From Burkholderiales bacterium (GTDB lineage Bacteria; Pseudomonadota; Gammaproteobacteria; Burkholderiales; Burkholderiaceae_C): a stretch of DNA of 64,000 nt. A program made the translations under genes and the position numbers. The DNA is taken from contig CANHVY010000001.1 of NCBI GenBank assembly GCA_947464185.1, positions 1 to 64,000 of the forward strand, in the 5' to 3' direction. The notes beneath the pieces are model-generated. The model was given only the letters and a program-made list of their open reading frames with translations, was not told the origin of the DNA and ran no database searches. Shown here one piece after another: positions 16,031 through 25,584 of this stretch. Position 1 is the first letter of the stretch, and the number at the start of each line of letters is the position of its first letter.

Positions 16031-17977
16031 TCAGGCCGCCTGCTTCACGCTGCTGAAGGTCTTGACGTCGATGATCTTCAAGGTGGCGCTCACGCTGCCG
16101 CTGCGGCCGTCCTCGAACTTCACCGCCGTCTCGATGAACTGCTCGGACTTGCCGCCGTACATGGCGTCCACCAGCACCTGGTACTTGTCGCCGATGTAGC
16201 CGCGGCGCACCTTGCGGGTGCGGGTGAGTTCGCCGTCGTCGGCGTCCAGCTCCTTGTGCAGCACGAGGAAGCGGCTGATCTGGCTGCCGGCCAGCTTCTC
16301 GTCCTGCGCCAGATCTGCGTTGACCTTTTCCACGCAGTCGCGGATGAGTTCCAGCACCTCGGGCTTGCACGCCAGGTCGGTGTAGCCGGCGTAGGGCAGG
16401 TTGCGCCGCTCAGCCCAGTTGCCCACGGCCTCGAAGTCGATGTTGAGGAAGGCGCAGACCTTCTCGCGCCGGTCGCCGAAGGCCACCGCCTCCTTGATGT
16501 GCGGGAAGAACTTGAGCTTGTTCTCCACGTACTTGGGCGCGAACATGGCACCGTCGTTCGGGCCGCCCAGGATGCGGCCCACGTCCTTGGCACGGTCGAT
16601 GATCTTCAGGTGGCCGTGCGCATCCAGGAAGCCGGCATCGCCCGTGTGGTACCAGCCGTCGGCCGTGAGCACCTCGGCCGTGGCCTCGGGGTTCTTGTAG
16701 TAGCCCTTGAGCAGCCCGGCGCTCTTGACCAGGATCTCGCCGTTGTCGGCCAGCTTGATCTCCACGCCGGCAATGGGCACGCCCACGGTGTCGGCCCGGG
16801 CCTCGTGGTCGGGCTGCAGGCACACGAAAACGGCGGTCTCGGTGGAGCCGTAGAGCTGCTTCAAATTGATGCCGATGGAGCGGTAGAAGGTGAAGAGGTC
16901 CGGCCCGATGGCCTCACCCGCGGTGTAGGCCACGCGCACCCGGGACAGGCCCAGCGTGTTGCGCAGCGGGCCGTAGATGAAGAGATCCCCCAGCTTCCAC
17001 ATCAGGCTGTCGGTGAAGGACAGGGACTTGCCGTCCATGCGCTCAGGGCCCACGCGGCGCGCCACCTCCATGAAGGTCTTGAACAGCCACTTCTTCAGGG
17101 TGCCGGCGTCCTCCATGCGGATGGTGACGCTGGTCAGCAGGCCCTCGAACACCCGCGGCGGGGCGAAGTAGTAGGTGGGCCCGATCTCCTTCATGTCGAT
17201 GGTGACGGTGGCGGCGGACTCGGGGCAGTTCACGATGTAGCCGCAGGCCAGCCACTGCGCGTAGCTGAAGATGTTCTGCCCGATCCAGGCCGGCGGCAGG
17301 TAGGCCAGCACTTCTTCGTTGGCGCTCAGCCTGTCGAAGTCCGCCCCGGCGCGGGCGCGGTCCAGCAGGGTCTGGTGCGTGTGCACCACGCCCTTGGGGT
17401 TGCCGGTCGTGCCCGAGGTGAAGAACATCGAAGCCACGTCCTGGGGCTTGACCTGGGCGACGGCGGTCTCGTAGAAGCCGGGTTCGCGCTGCAGGCGGGT
17501 GCGCCCCGCTTCGATCAGCGCGTCCAGCGACGTGAGGCCGGCCACGTCGTACTTGCGCAGGCCGCGCGGGTCGTCGTACCAGATGCGCGCCAGCTGAGGG
17601 CACTTCTCGCGCACCTCGACGAGCTTGTCGACCTGCTCCTGGTCTTCCACCACGGCAAACGCCACGTCGGCGTTGTTGATGGGGAACACCATCTCCGCGG
17701 CCACGGCGTCCTGGTACAGCGGCACGGGAATGGCGCCCAGCGACTGCGCCGCCAGCATGCAGGCGTACAGGCGCGGACGGTTGTCGCCCACGATCACGAT
17801 GTGCTGCCCGCGCGACAGCCCGGCCTCGGCCATCCCGCAGGTCAGTGCGGCCACTTCATCGGCCAACTCGCGCCAGGTGGTGGTCTGCCAGATGCCGTAT
17901 TCCTTCTCGCGCAGCGCCGGCGCCTGGGGTCGGGCCTGCGCATGGTCGAGCATCAGACGGGGAAAGGTGGTCTCCAA
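16031..17977 (-). CDS. long-chain acyl-CoA synthetase-like AMP-dependent ligase
   Basis: Activates a carboxylic acid to its CoA ester through an acyl-adenylate. The 648-residue protein contains the AMP-binding P-loop FFTSGTTGNPKGVVHTH (about residues 179-195), GSTETAVFVCLQ, the GWYHTGDAGFLDAHGHLKIIDRAKD adenylation motif and a C-terminal lid domain. The start is chosen at TTG 17977 because GAGGAG lies seven bases before it and the coding begins LETTFPRLML; an in-frame GTG at 18040 lacks such a site. It heads the minus-strand operon with livG-H-M, the binding protein and livF and is divergent from a Crp/Fnr regulator. This arrangement is common in Burkholderiales; the substrate is likely a fatty or aromatic acid. 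Confidence 0.9.
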   Translation of the reverse strand: METTFPRLMLDHAQARPQAPALREKEYGIWQTTTWRELADEVAALTCGMAEAGLSRGQHIVIVGDNRPRLYACMLAAQSLGAIPVPLYQDAVAAEMVFPINNADVAFAVVEDQEQVDKLVEVREKCPQLARIWYDDPRGLRKYDVAGLTSLDALIEAGRTRLQREPGFYETAVAQVKPQDVASMFFTSGTTGNPKGVVHTHQTLLDRARAGADFDRLSANEEVLAYLPPAWIGQNIFSYAQWLACGYIVNCPESAATVTIDMKEIGPTYYFAPPRVFEGLLTSVTIRMEDAGTLKKWLFKTFMEVARRVGPERMDGKSLSFTDSLMWKLGDLFIYGPLRNTLGLSRVRVAYTAGEAIGPDLFTFYRSIGINLKQLYGSTETAVFVCLQPDHEARADTVGVPIAGVEIKLADNGEILVKSAGLLKGYYKNPEATAEVLTADGWYHTGDAGFLDAHGHLKIIDRAKDVGRILGGPNDGAMFAPKYVENKLKFFPHIKEAVAFGDRREKVCAFLNIDFEAVGNWAERRNLPYAGYTDLACKPEVLELIRDCVEKVNADLAQDEKLAGSQISRFLVLHKELDADDGELTRTRKVRRGYIGDKYQVLVDAMYGGKSEQFIETAVKFEDGRSGSVSATLKIIDVKTFSSVKQAA

Positions 17978-18150
17978 CGCGGTCTCCTCGGTGCGGGGGG
18001 TGTGGCTGAAACGCCCGCCTTGGCGGGCGCGCGAGGCCACGGCACACTGTGCGCTTCAATGGCCATGCTAGGCCCTGCATTGACGCCCAGTTGTCCGTCG
18101 GACGACATTCCTAGGGTTGTCACTTATGGGACTTACCAGAGGTTTTGTCC

Positions 18151-18858
18151 GTGATCAATCGCAGCGTGCTGGAACGCGCCCGACCAGCCACCCGCGCCGA
18201 GCTGGAGGGCATTCCCTGGCTTCGTGTGCTGGAAGGGTCAGACCTGCAGCGAGCCCAGACCGCCCTGCGGATCGCCCCGGCGCAGACGGGTGACCGCATC
18301 TGTCGCTTCGGCCGCCCGCCGACCTTCTGGTTCGGCGTGGTCGACGGCCTGCTCAAGATGAGCAACGACACCCCTTCCGGCGGCACCATCACCTACATGG
18401 GCGTGCCGCCCGGCGCCTGGTTCGGCGAGGGCACGCTGATCAAGCGCGAGCCCTACCGCTACAACATCGAGGCCCTGCGCCGCAGCACCGTGGCCGGGCT
18501 GCCCATCGAGGACTTCCACGACCTGCTGGACCGCAGCATTCCCTTCAACCGTTACCTGATGAACCAGCTCAACGAGCGCCTGGGGCACTTCATCGCGGCG
18601 CGCGAGATCGACCGCCAGGACGACCCCGACAGCCGCGTGGCCGGCAGTCTGGCGCAGCTCTTCAACCCCGTGCTCTATCCCGGCGTGGGCGGACTGCTGC
18701 GCATCACGCAGCAGGAACTGGGCTATCTGGTGGGGCTGTCGCGCCAGCGCGTGAACCAGGCCTTGAACACGCTGGCCGCGCAGGGGCTGATCGGCATCGA
18801 GTACGGCGGCGTGCGCGTGCGGGACCTGGCTGCGCTGCGGACATTCAGCGTTCGCTGA
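18151..18858 (+). CDS. Crp/Fnr family transcriptional regulator
   Basis: DNA-binding regulator of 235 residues with an N-terminal cyclic-nucleotide-binding-type beta-barrel (GAWFGEGTLIKREPYRYNIEAL near residues 88-109) and a C-terminal winged helix-turn-helix (TQQELGYLVGLSRQRVNQALNTLAAQGLI near 190-218). No FNR-type cysteine cluster is seen. GTG 18151 is preferred over TTG 18145 because AGAGG is properly spaced from it. It is transcribed away from the acyl-CoA ligase with about 170 bp between the two starts, so it is the likely local regulator of the uptake operon. The effector is unknown. Confidence 0.9.
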   Translation: MINRSVLERARPATRAELEGIPWLRVLEGSDLQRAQTALRIAPAQTGDRICRFGRPPTFWFGVVDGLLKMSNDTPSGGTITYMGVPPGAWFGEGTLIKREPYRYNIEALRRSTVAGLPIEDFHDLLDRSIPFNRYLMNQLNERLGHFIAAREIDRQDDPDSRVAGSLAQLFNPVLYPGVGGLLRITQQELGYLVGLSRQRVNQALNTLAAQGLIGIEYGGVRVRDLAALRTFSVR

Positions 18859-18927
18859 GCGTCTGATGGTGCCCACTTCTACACTGCGCCACCGCTCGCA
18901 GACCCTTGCTGCATGGAGTACCCCCTG

Positions 18928-21672
18928 ATGCTGAGACGATGGGTGCTGACCCTTTCGACACTGGTCGTCCTGTGGGCCCCCCACCTGGTGGGTGCGCAGG
19001 CGGCGGCCTTGCCCGCTGGCGTGAGCCAGGTAGCGGCTGTGGAGGGCATCACCGAATACCGCCTGCCCAACGGCCTGCAGGTGCTGCTGGTGCCTGACGA
19101 TGCCAAGCCCACCACCACGGTCAACGTCACCTACCGGGTGGGTTCACGTCATGAGAACTATGGTGAGACCGGCATGGCGCACCTGCTGGAACACCTGATC
19201 TTCAAGGGCACGCCCACCACGCGCAATGTGCTGGGCGAGTTCAGCAAGCGCGGCATGCGTGCCAATGGCACCACCTGGTTCGATCGCACCAACTATTTCG
19301 CCAGCTTCGCCGCCAATGACGAGCAGTTACGCTGGTATCTGGCCTGGCAGGCCGATGCCATGGTCAACAGCTTCATTGCCAAGGCCGCCCTCGACACCGA
19401 GATGACGGTGGTGCGCAACGAGATGGAGTCGGGCGAGAACAACCCGTTTCGCGTGCTGCTGCAAAAGGCCATGGCCGCGATGTACCAGTGGCACAACTAC
19501 GGCAAGAGCAGCATCGGCGCACGCAGCGACGTGGAGAACGTGGACATTGCGCGCCTGCAGGCTTTCTACCGCCAGCATTACCAGCCTGACAACGCCACGC
19601 TGACCGTGGCCGGCAAGTTCGACCCCGCCAAGGCGCTGCAGTGGGTGGCCGAGTCGTTCGGCCCGATCCCGAAGCCGGCACGTGTGCTGGTGCCCACCTA
19701 CACCCTGGACCCCGTGCAGGATGGTGAGGCGACCGTCACCGTCAGGCGCGTGGGGGGCACACCGGTGCTGCTGGCGGGCTTTCATGTGCCGCCGGGCGCG
19801 AGCCGTGACTTTGCCGCGCTGTCGCTGTTGAGCCAGGTGATGGGCACGGCGCCGGCGGGGCGCCTGCACAAGCGGCTGACCGAAAGGCAGCTCGCGGCGG
19901 CGACCTTCGGCTTTGCCTGGGGCCTGGCCGAGCCCGGTCCCCTGTTCCTGGGCGCGCAACTGTCGCCCGGGCAGGATGTGGACAAGGCCCGTGCCGAGCT
20001 GCTGGCGGCCATCGACGCCCTGGCCACCGAGCCGGTCACGGCCGAAGAACTGGAGCGCGTGCGCAAGCAGTGGCTCAATGCCTGGGAGCTCGGCTTCACC
20101 GACCCCGAACGTGTGGGGGTGGCGTTGTCGGACGCCATCTCGCGCGGGGACTGGCGCCTGTTCTTCCTGGACCGCAACCATGTGCGTGCCGTCACGGCGG
20201 AAGACATCAACCGCGTGGCCGCCCAGTACCTCAAGCGCGACAACCGCACGCTCGCGACCTACCTGCCGGTGGCACAGACCGACCGCGCCCCTGCGCCCGC
20301 CCGGGTGGACCTGGCCACAGCCATGAAGGACTTCCGCGGTGATGCCGCCGCCGCGCAGGTAGAGAGCTTCGACCCGACGCCGGAGAACCTGGATGCCCGC
20401 ACGCAGTTGTCGACGCTGCCCTCGGGCCTGAAGCTGGCGTTGCTGCCCAAGGGCGCGCGCGGGGGTGTGGTCCATGCCCGGCTGGCGCTGCGCTTCGGGG
20501 ATGTGCAGACACTGCAGGGGCTCTCCACGGTCTCGGCGCTGGGGGCCTCGCTGGTCGACAAGGGCGGCGCTGGGCTCACGCGCCAGCAGATCCGTGACCG
20601 CCTGGATGCGTTGCGCGCCCAGGTGGGTGTCGGCCCCTCCGAACAGGGCTGGTCGGTCAACATCACCACGGTGCGCCAGCACCTGCCGGAGGTGGTCAGG
20701 CTGGTGGGGCAACTGTTGCGTCAGCCGGCCTTCCCGGCTGAGGCGGTGGAGGAGGTGCGGCGCCAGGCGCTGTCGGCCCTGGAGCAGGGCCGCAAGGAGC
20801 CCGGCGCCGTGGTGGCTGATGTGCTGGCCCGCCACGGCAATCCCTATCCGCGCGGCGACTTGCGCCACGCGCCGAGCTTCGATGAGCGCGAGCAGAACCT
20901 CAAGGCGGTCACGGTGGCCCAGCTGCGGGACTTTCACAGCCGCTTCCTCAGTGCAGCACACGGCCAGTTCAGCGTCGTCGGGGACTTTGACGCGGCCGCG
21001 CTGCGCGAGGCCCTGGCCACGGCCTTCGCCGACTGGACGCAGCCCGCCGCGGGACCGGCCCGGTACACCCGTGCGCCGCAGCCTTTGACCGCGGTCCTAC
21101 CCGAGCGTTTTGTGCTGCTGACGCCCGACAAGCAGCGAGCCAACCTGCAGGCCCAGCTGGCGCTGCCCTTGAACGACCTGGACACCGACCACCCGGCCGT
21201 GCTGGTGGGCAATTTCATCCTGGGAGGCAACCCCGCCTCGCGCTTGTGGGCGCGGGTGCGCGAACGGGAGGGGCTGAGCTACGACGTGCGTTCCTTCATC
21301 GGCTGGAACCCGGTGGACCGCAATTCCACCTGGACGGTCACGGCCATCTTCGCGCCCGAGAACCAGCCCAAGGTGGAGGCCGCCGTGAAGGAGGAGCTCG
21401 CCCGCGTGCTGCGCGAGGGCATCGGCGCGCAGGAACTGGCCCAGGCGCAGCAGGCCTTGCTGAACCAGCGCCGCCTGTCACGGGCGCAAGACCCGGCGGT
21501 GGCCAATGGATGGCAGTTCAACCTGGAGCATGGCCGCAGTTTTGCCCAGGCACGCCGGCTCGATGACCAGATCGCGGCCGTCACCGTGGAGCAGGTCAAC
21601 GCAGCGCTGCGACGCCACCTGGACCCCGCGCGCATCGTCTGGGCCTGGGCGGGGGACTTCAAGCAGCCCTGA
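18928..21672 (+). CDS. M16 family zinc metallopeptidase (pitrilysin type)
   Basis: Periplasmic peptidase that probably degrades peptides. The 914-residue product has a signal peptide (MLRRWVLTLSTLVVLWAPHLVGA) and the inverted zinc motif HLLEH at residues 85-89 (HxxEH), with a downstream glutamate in the ENNPF region about 80 residues later. The second half (from about residue 500) is a non-catalytic M16 repeat, so both halves needed for the clam-shell chamber are in one chain. ATG 18928 has GGAG nine bases upstream; an in-frame ATG at 18913 would add five residues. It is a single gene, with no obvious partner. Confidence 0.93.
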   Translation: MLRRWVLTLSTLVVLWAPHLVGAQAAALPAGVSQVAAVEGITEYRLPNGLQVLLVPDDAKPTTTVNVTYRVGSRHENYGETGMAHLLEHLIFKGTPTTRNVLGEFSKRGMRANGTTWFDRTNYFASFAANDEQLRWYLAWQADAMVNSFIAKAALDTEMTVVRNEMESGENNPFRVLLQKAMAAMYQWHNYGKSSIGARSDVENVDIARLQAFYRQHYQPDNATLTVAGKFDPAKALQWVAESFGPIPKPARVLVPTYTLDPVQDGEATVTVRRVGGTPVLLAGFHVPPGASRDFAALSLLSQVMGTAPAGRLHKRLTERQLAAATFGFAWGLAEPGPLFLGAQLSPGQDVDKARAELLAAIDALATEPVTAEELERVRKQWLNAWELGFTDPERVGVALSDAISRGDWRLFFLDRNHVRAVTAEDINRVAAQYLKRDNRTLATYLPVAQTDRAPAPARVDLATAMKDFRGDAAAAQVESFDPTPENLDARTQLSTLPSGLKLALLPKGARGGVVHARLALRFGDVQTLQGLSTVSALGASLVDKGGAGLTRQQIRDRLDALRAQVGVGPSEQGWSVNITTVRQHLPEVVRLVGQLLRQPAFPAEAVEEVRRQALSALEQGRKEPGAVVADVLARHGNPYPRGDLRHAPSFDEREQNLKAVTVAQLRDFHSRFLSAAHGQFSVVGDFDAAALREALATAFADWTQPAAGPARYTRAPQPLTAVLPERFVLLTPDKQRANLQAQLALPLNDLDTDHPAVLVGNFILGGNPASRLWARVREREGLSYDVRSFIGWNPVDRNSTWTVTAIFAPENQPKVEAAVKEELARVLREGIGAQELAQAQQALLNQRRLSRAQDPAVANGWQFNLEHGRSFAQARRLDDQIAAVTVEQVNAALRRHLDPARIVWAWAGDFKQP

Positions 21673-21798
21673 TGGCGTGCTCGGCCATGGTCAAGGTCCA
21701 ACCTGGTCTACGGGCGTGAACCTCGGTTCGATCGATCAGTTCGCGCGCCTGCTTTAGCTGCTCGTCGGTAGGTGAAGCAGTTACCCTACCGCGCCGCC

Positions 21799-23139
21799 TC
21801 AAGCAACCTCTGCGGCACGTGCAGCCTGCACCGTGCCCACGTATCGGCGGCCGCACAGCCACATGCTGATGGCTGCCAAGAGCAGCGCTGTTGCAGCGGT
21901 GCATGACATGGCGAGCATCAGACCCTCCGGTCTTGGTTTGAGCGCATCGGACAGGGCTCCCACCACGACGGGGCTCAAAGACGCCAGGATGATGTTGAAC
22001 ATGATCACCAAGGCAATCAGCCGGGCCCGCATCGGGGCGGGGGTCATTTCCTGCAGAGCGGTGGGGAAGAGCATGGTGCCCGCCATCAACAAGCATTGGT
22101 GCAGGCCCATGATGACGAAGAGCTCGACGGGATTTCGAGCCAGCGGCAGTGCGGCGGCAAAGATCCCGCTTCCCAGTGCCGAGATGGTCAAGACCCGGAC
22201 CGGCAGCAAGGCCCCGTAGCGTTTTGACAGAGGGCCGAGACCGGCGTTCGCTACAGCCAGCCCCACCACTGCTGCCGTGAAAGTGGCCAGGCCCATCGCA
22301 TTGCCCAGCTCGATGGGCGTCATGCCCATCTGCCGCGTCGCGATGACCGGGATGAACGCCCCGGTCGCACTGAAGCCGAACACCAGCAGCCCCACACTGA
22401 TCATGAAGCTTGCGAAGGTCGCAGCCTGCCCGCGCAAGAACGGCCAGACCGAAGCACCCGTCGCGACATCAGCCGTTCGTGCGACCGAGGGACGATTCGA
22501 GCCTACCCTCACCAGCAATACGGCCGGAACAAAGATCAGCCCTGTGGCACCCATCAGCAGGAAAGCGACACGCCAGGTTTCCAGGCTTCGCAAAGGCTCC
22601 GGCAGAGAGGGTCGCCACTGGTCGATGGCGAATATGAGCCAGCCGCAGGCCGCAATGACCAGCCCGACCAGCAGCCTACCTGCGACCACCAGCGCGGAGT
22701 TGGCGTACTGCCGCTGCTTGCCTGAGAACAACTCGGGTATCAGGGCATAGACGATGGGCAACATCCCCGCCTCGGCAGCACCCACCAGTGAGGTGGCCAG
22801 GAAAAGCTGCGTGAAGCTGCCCGCAAAGCCGCTGGCCATGACCGTGGCGCTCCAAAGGGCCAGGCAGCCGGCCAGAACCACACGACGATCAAAGCGGTCC
22901 GACAGCCAGGCGACGGGGTAGCCGACGATGGCCGCGAAGATCGCGTGGCCCAGGCCCTGCAGCATTCCGAACTGCAGATCGCTTAGTTCCAGAGCCTTGC
23001 GCAGCGGCTCGGCCTGCAACGCGAAGATCTGCCGGTCGGCGTAGGTGTAGAGCGTCGAAATGAGCAGTACCGCCAGGCTCAGCCAACTGGCCAGTGAGGC
23101 TCTGGTGGACACGGAAGTGGTCTCAATGCTGGTGGTCAT
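21799..23139 (-). CDS. MFS transporter (spinster-like)
   Basis: Inner-membrane permease of 446 residues with twelve predicted helices. The loop 2-3 motif reads GYPVAWLSDRFDRRVV (about residues 73-88), the classical MFS signature, and the first helix has YTYADRQIFALQAEP, typical of the spinster/hexuronate-type group. The start overlaps the end of the M32 carboxypeptidase gene by 17 bases, so it is the last gene of the dgcN-dgcA-esterase-M32-MFS operon. Probable role by context: import of the compound degraded by the cluster, or export of a by-product. Confidence 0.88.
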   Translation of the reverse strand: MTTSIETTSVSTRASLASWLSLAVLLISTLYTYADRQIFALQAEPLRKALELSDLQFGMLQGLGHAIFAAIVGYPVAWLSDRFDRRVVLAGCLALWSATVMASGFAGSFTQLFLATSLVGAAEAGMLPIVYALIPELFSGKQRQYANSALVVAGRLLVGLVIAACGWLIFAIDQWRPSLPEPLRSLETWRVAFLLMGATGLIFVPAVLLVRVGSNRPSVARTADVATGASVWPFLRGQAATFASFMISVGLLVFGFSATGAFIPVIATRQMGMTPIELGNAMGLATFTAAVVGLAVANAGLGPLSKRYGALLPVRVLTISALGSGIFAAALPLARNPVELFVIMGLHQCLLMAGTMLFPTALQEMTPAPMRARLIALVIMFNIILASLSPVVVGALSDALKPRPEGLMLAMSCTAATALLLAAISMWLCGRRYVGTVQAARAAEVA

Positions 23140-24622
23140 GGCAACTCTCCAGTTGCTGCCGAAGTGCAGCGTCGCTCAGTTCGGAGCCCGTGGCGTGGTG
23201 CATGGCTTCGTCGAGATTCCGGCGTGCACCCTGCTGCCACACGCGTGACTTGAGCCACTGCGAGGCAACCGACCATTCGCCCTGCGCGATCCGGTCATCG
23301 AAGTCGGCGAGTTCCCGACGCATCGCCGCCATATTCTGGGCGGCGACCATCGCACCGAGCAAATAGGACGGAAAGTAGCCGAACATGCCCTGCACCCAGT
23401 GCGGATCCTGCAGGGGCCCTTCAGCGAACGATTCGCCGGGCTCAACGCCCAGCAGCGCCACGAAGCGTTCGCTCCACAGCGTGGGGACATCGGCCACTTC
23501 GATCGCGCCGTCGATCAAGGCCTGTTCTACCTCCAACCGCAGCACGATGTGCAGGGGATAGGTCAGTCCATCGGCACCGACGCGCACCCGACCTGGCCGC
23601 ACGCGTTGGACGACGCGCAGCAGGTTGTCGGCGTCGAAGGCCGGCTGATCACCGTAGTGTTCGCGCATCAACGGCACCAGGGCCCGCCAAAAGGCGGGCC
23701 TTGCGGCCAACTGGCGCTCGAAGGTCAGCGCTTGCCCCTCGTGCAAAGAGGCAGAGTGTGGACCGGCCAAGGGCTGCCCCAACCATTCAACCGGCAGATT
23801 CTGCTGGTAGCACGCGTGCCCCGTCTCGTGCAGCGTACTGGTCAACGCGGCCAACAGATTGGACGCATCAAAGCGCGTGGTCAGCCGAACATCTTCAGGC
23901 ACGCCACCGGTGAACGGGTGGACCGCGACGTCGAGGCGCCCTGCGTCGAAATTGAAACCCAGCTTGCGCATCAGCTGTTCGCACAAGGCCCGTTGTGCTG
24001 GCGCGGGGAAGGGGCCCACCGGTTCGGCCGGAGCCGGCGCCTGCTGCTGTCGTGCGACGGCTCGCGTCAGCAGCGGCGGCAGCCACGTCATGACCCGGTT
24101 GAACAGTGGCTGCAGTCTCGCCATCCGAAGGCCCGGCTCGTGCCGCTCCAGCAGCGCGTCCATGCGCGACAGGCCTAAAGCCTGACCTGTGCGGTCTGCC
24201 AGTTCGCGCATCACATCGACCACTTCGACCCACGCGGGCGCAAACGCGCCCCAGTCGTTGTCTTTGCGCGCTCGGCTCCAGGCCTGCATCGCTGTGCCAG
24301 TGGCCAGTTCGCGCCGTTGAACGAGCGAGGGAGGCAGGGCGCGTTCCAGGCGGATCGCTCGGTTCATGAGCGTCAGGTTGGCTTCGGCATCGCCCGCGAG
24401 TGGTTCGTTGGCGGCGGCGGCCAGCCACTCCGACACTCGCGAATCGTCCTGGGCCTGTTTCATCACCAGGGCGAAGGCCGCCTGCGCCTGGGCGCGGGCC
24501 GGTGCTGCAGCCGCCGGCATCTGGGTCAGCCGGTCCCAGGTGAGGATGGCCTGCACGTGCTCCAGGTGGTGCAGTTGCCAGTGGTGCACTACCAGTGCGT
24601 CATAAGCGGGGGTGGCCGACAC
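23123..24622 (-). CDS. M32 family carboxypeptidase (Taq type)
   Basis: Cytoplasmic zinc carboxypeptidase of 499 residues, the usual family length. It has the zinc motif HETGH near residue 246 in TLHETGHACYQQNLP, then the third-ligand region HSASLHEGQALTFER, and GVEPGESFAEGPLQDPHWVQGMFGYFPSYLLGAM near residues 395-428, a hallmark of the family. There is no signal peptide. M32 enzymes remove C-terminal residues with broad specificity. It starts five bases after the esterase stop and overlaps the MFS gene, so it is firmly inside the leftward operon. Housekeeping M32 genes are usually solitary; here it appears recruited to peptide catabolism. Confidence 0.92.
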   Translation of the reverse strand: MSATPAYDALVVHHWQLHHLEHVQAILTWDRLTQMPAAAAPARAQAQAAFALVMKQAQDDSRVSEWLAAAANEPLAGDAEANLTLMNRAIRLERALPPSLVQRRELATGTAMQAWSRARKDNDWGAFAPAWVEVVDVMRELADRTGQALGLSRMDALLERHEPGLRMARLQPLFNRVMTWLPPLLTRAVARQQQAPAPAEPVGPFPAPAQRALCEQLMRKLGFNFDAGRLDVAVHPFTGGVPEDVRLTTRFDASNLLAALTSTLHETGHACYQQNLPVEWLGQPLAGPHSASLHEGQALTFERQLAARPAFWRALVPLMREHYGDQPAFDADNLLRVVQRVRPGRVRVGADGLTYPLHIVLRLEVEQALIDGAIEVADVPTLWSERFVALLGVEPGESFAEGPLQDPHWVQGMFGYFPSYLLGAMVAAQNMAAMRRELADFDDRIAQGEWSVASQWLKSRVWQQGARRNLDEAMHHATGSELSDAALRQQLESCHDHQH

Positions 24623-24627
24623 GCCGT

Positions 24628-25584
24628 TTACCCGTTACGCATCGCAAAGCGGATGCCACGGGCGATGCCGGCGGGCGGCACCATGTTGTGGTCGTCGCCC
24701 ATGTGCACCACGGTCTGCACGGTGAAGCCCGGCCGCTGCTCGGCTGCGAGCCGAGCGCCGAGTTCCTGTGCGTTGGGCACCATGCGGCAGTATTCGACCA
24801 TTTGCTGGAAGTCGTCCTTGCTGGCAGGGAGCTTGTCTGCACCCACCGAGGGGTAGCGCAAGGTGGACTCCAGTTCTCCAACGGAGATCAGCGCGCGTGC
24901 ACGGGCTTCACCGGCGCGTACGCGCTCGACGAAGCCGGCCTCGTGGTCCAGCACCTCGCGGTTGTTGTACCAGATCGACGGTGCGATGGCCACAAAGTGC
25001 TGGAACGACGCGGTTCGACGGAACAGGGCGTGCAGGGTGGTCAGGCCCCCCAGCGAATGGCCCATCAGTGTCTGGTCGGCGACGTCGACGCTCACGACTT
25101 CGGCCACGCGCGGCTTGATCTCCTCGTCGATCATGCGCAAGTAGTCATCCATCTTGCCGTAGCCATTCGGTGGAGGCGGCATCTTGCGGTACCACGGGGT
25201 GTTGGCCAATGACTCTTGCAGCGGCGTGGTCAGGTCGTCCATGCGCAGGGTCAGCGCCTCAGTCACCGTGTCGGTCGGATAGCCGATGCCCACGATGACG
25301 GCATCGCGCACGTCGGGCCAGCATGCCTGGATGCGCATGGTGTCCACAGCGATGCCGAAGTGCAGATTGCCGTCGATCAGGTAGACGACGGGATGGCCTT
25401 CCTTTGGGGCCGGCTTGTTGGGGATCGAGACCATCAGCCGATAGTCGCGCTGGCGAATGGCGGAGCGGAAGTCGATCTGTTGGGCGTTCAGCGCCATCTC
25501 GCTTGACGGTACGCTCGACTTTGATGTGTCCATGGTGTGTGTTCGAGGGGTGTATGGCTGGACCGCAGGGCTCATCAGCCCCAT
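24628..25584 (-). CDS. alpha/beta hydrolase (Fes/IroE-like esterase, PF00756 type)
   Basis: Serine hydrolase of 318 residues. The nucleophile elbow is GHSLGGL (about residue 175); the fold start is DYRLMVSIPNKPAPKEGHPVVYLIDGN, typical of the enterochelin-esterase/YbbA group, and the C-terminal GDDHNMVPPA supplies the catalytic His. No signal peptide is evident. The annotated start ATG 25584 overlaps the dgcA stop by ten bases; an in-frame ATG at 25533 is an alternative, and neither has a strong ribosome site. Related enzymes hydrolyse siderophore esters or acyl amides; with a TonB receptor in the same regulon, a siderophore-like or peptide ester substrate is possible but unproven. Confidence 0.82.
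   Translation of the reverse strand: MGLMSPAVQPYTPRTHTMDTSKSSVPSSEMALNAQQIDFRSAIRQRDYRLMVSIPNKPAPKEGHPVVYLIDGNLHFGIAVDTMRIQACWPDVRDAVIVGIGYPTDTVTEALTLRMDDLTTPLQESLANTPWYRKMPPPPNGYGKMDDYLRMIDEEIKPRVAEVVSVDVADQTLMGHSLGGLTTLHALFRRTASFQHFVAIAPSIWYNNREVLDHEAGFVERVRAGEARARALISVGELESTLRYPSVGADKLPASKDDFQQMVEYCRMVPNAQELGARLAAEQRPGFTVQTVVHMGDDHNMVPPAGIARGIRFAMRNG

Noticed and set aside
16000..18154. Long plus-strand open frame opposite the acyl-CoA ligase
   Set aside because: High-GC antisense shadow with no domain similarity and His/Gly/Val-rich composition.
21673..21798. Gene or mobile-element end between the M16 peptidase and the MFS gene
   Set aside because: No open frame, inverted terminal repeat or transposase remnant is visible in this 126-bp gap.
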